A DNA stretch of 64,000 nucleotides from Streptomyces capitiformicae (lineage in GTDB: Bacteria; Actinomycetota; Actinomycetes; Streptomycetales; Streptomycetaceae): contig NZ_CP022161.1 of NCBI RefSeq assembly GCF_002214185.1, positions 3,223,767-3,287,766 on the forward strand, given 5' to 3'. The notes beneath the pieces are model-generated. The model ran no database searches and was not told where the DNA came from. It was given only the letters and a program-made list of their open reading frames with translations. Below are positions 63,758 to 64,000 of the stretch, one piece after another. Made by a program: the position numbers and the translations under genes. The first letter of the stretch is position 1; each line of letters starts with the position of its first letter.

Positions 63758-64000
63758 CTACGCGTCGACCTTGGCCATCACGTCGTCGCTGACGTCGAAG
63801 TTGGCGAAGACGTTCTGGACGTCGTCGCTGTCCTCGAGGGCGTCGATCAGCTTGAAGATCTTCTTGGCGCCCTCCTCGTCCAGCTCGACCTGCATGGTCG
63901 GGACGAAGTTGGCCTCGGCGGAGTCGTAGTCGATGCCGGCCTCCTGGAGGGAGCTGCGGACCGCGACCAGGTCGGTGGCCTCGCTGAGCACCTCGAAGGA
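63758..64000 (-). CDS. YebC/PmpR family protein, 5' end beyond the right window edge
   Basis: The 3' 80 codons or so of a leftward gene; the 5' part is outside the window. The visible C-terminal domain ([19 protein letters not shown] and [17 protein letters not shown]) matches YebC/PmpR family proteins, which act as translation or transcription factors (some relieve ribosome stalling at proline runs). The gene order yebC-ruvC-ruvA-ruvB is common across bacteria. Confidence 0.9.
   Translation of the reverse strand, partial: SFEVLSEATDLVAVRSSLQEAGIDYDSAEANFVPTMQVELDEEGAKKIFKLIDALEDSDDVQNVFANFDVSDDVMAKVDA

Overview
The window is a GC-rich, densely packed stretch of an actinobacterial chromosome, almost certainly Streptomyces. 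Reasons: very high GC at third codon positions, frequent GTG starts, a BldD regulator with the Streptomyces cyclic-di-GMP signature, an sIHF gene, and a gene order matching the pyr-car / gmk-rpoZ-coaBC-metK / priA-fmt-rsmB-rpe block that I recall from S. coelicolor (about SCO1461-SCO1521) and, in part, from Mycobacterium tuberculosis (Rv1379-Rv1408). No tRNA, rRNA, CRISPR array, insertion sequence or prophage was recognised. This is core chromosome with a few accessory insertions, and I saw no obvious defence island or biosynthetic cluster.

Layout. 1-8,500: a truncated MFS exporter, an Lrp/AsnC regulator, a remnant of an amino-acid permease, GuaB1 (CBS-containing GMP reductase family), an orphan barstar, a SorC/DeoR sugar regulator, ribulose-phosphate epimerase, an MMPL transporter and an unknown protein. 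8,500-18,500: rsmB, fmt, an HTH protein behind a striking palindrome, a motif-less priA, metK, coaBC, rpoZ, gmk and sihf. 18,600-28,800: the complete leftward UMP pathway, pyrR-pyrB-pyrC-(PH-like membrane protein)-carA-carB-pyrD-pyrF, with several start/stop overlaps and one internal hairpin before pyrD. 28,900-31,900: bldD (rightward, autoregulated), then leftward pepP-like, efp, nusB. 32,000-42,300: a Pro-rich P-loop protein and the shikimate/cell-wall block aroE-mltG and aroC-aroK-aroB. A two-gene molybdenum hydroxylase with a Tat signal sits inside this block. 42,300-53,500: alaS-ruvX, two small membrane-associated proteins, rpsD, rarA, a VKOR-type oxidoreductase, hisS, a metallo-beta-lactamase hydrolase, a membrane-anchored cyclophilin and a DUF349 coiled-coil protein. 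53,500-64,000: relA, a small secreted Cys-containing protein, apt, secF, secD, yajC, ruvB, ruvA, ruvC and the 3' end of a yebC-type gene.

Most genes run leftward in long operon-like trains with 1-8 base overlaps. The themes are nucleotide synthesis and stringent control (pyr operon, guaB1, gmk, rpoZ, apt, relA), translation (rsmB, fmt, efp, alaS, hisS, rpsD), DNA restart and repair (priA, rarA, ruvABC), secretion (secDF-yajC) and developmental regulation (bldD, sihf). The best leads for new biology are the conserved PH-like membrane protein inside the pyrimidine operon, the PepP-like protein whose metal ligands are replaced, the Tat-linked IorAB-type enzyme, the HTH protein with its palindrome, the small secreted protein between apt and relA, and several perfect hairpins and recent short tandem duplications.
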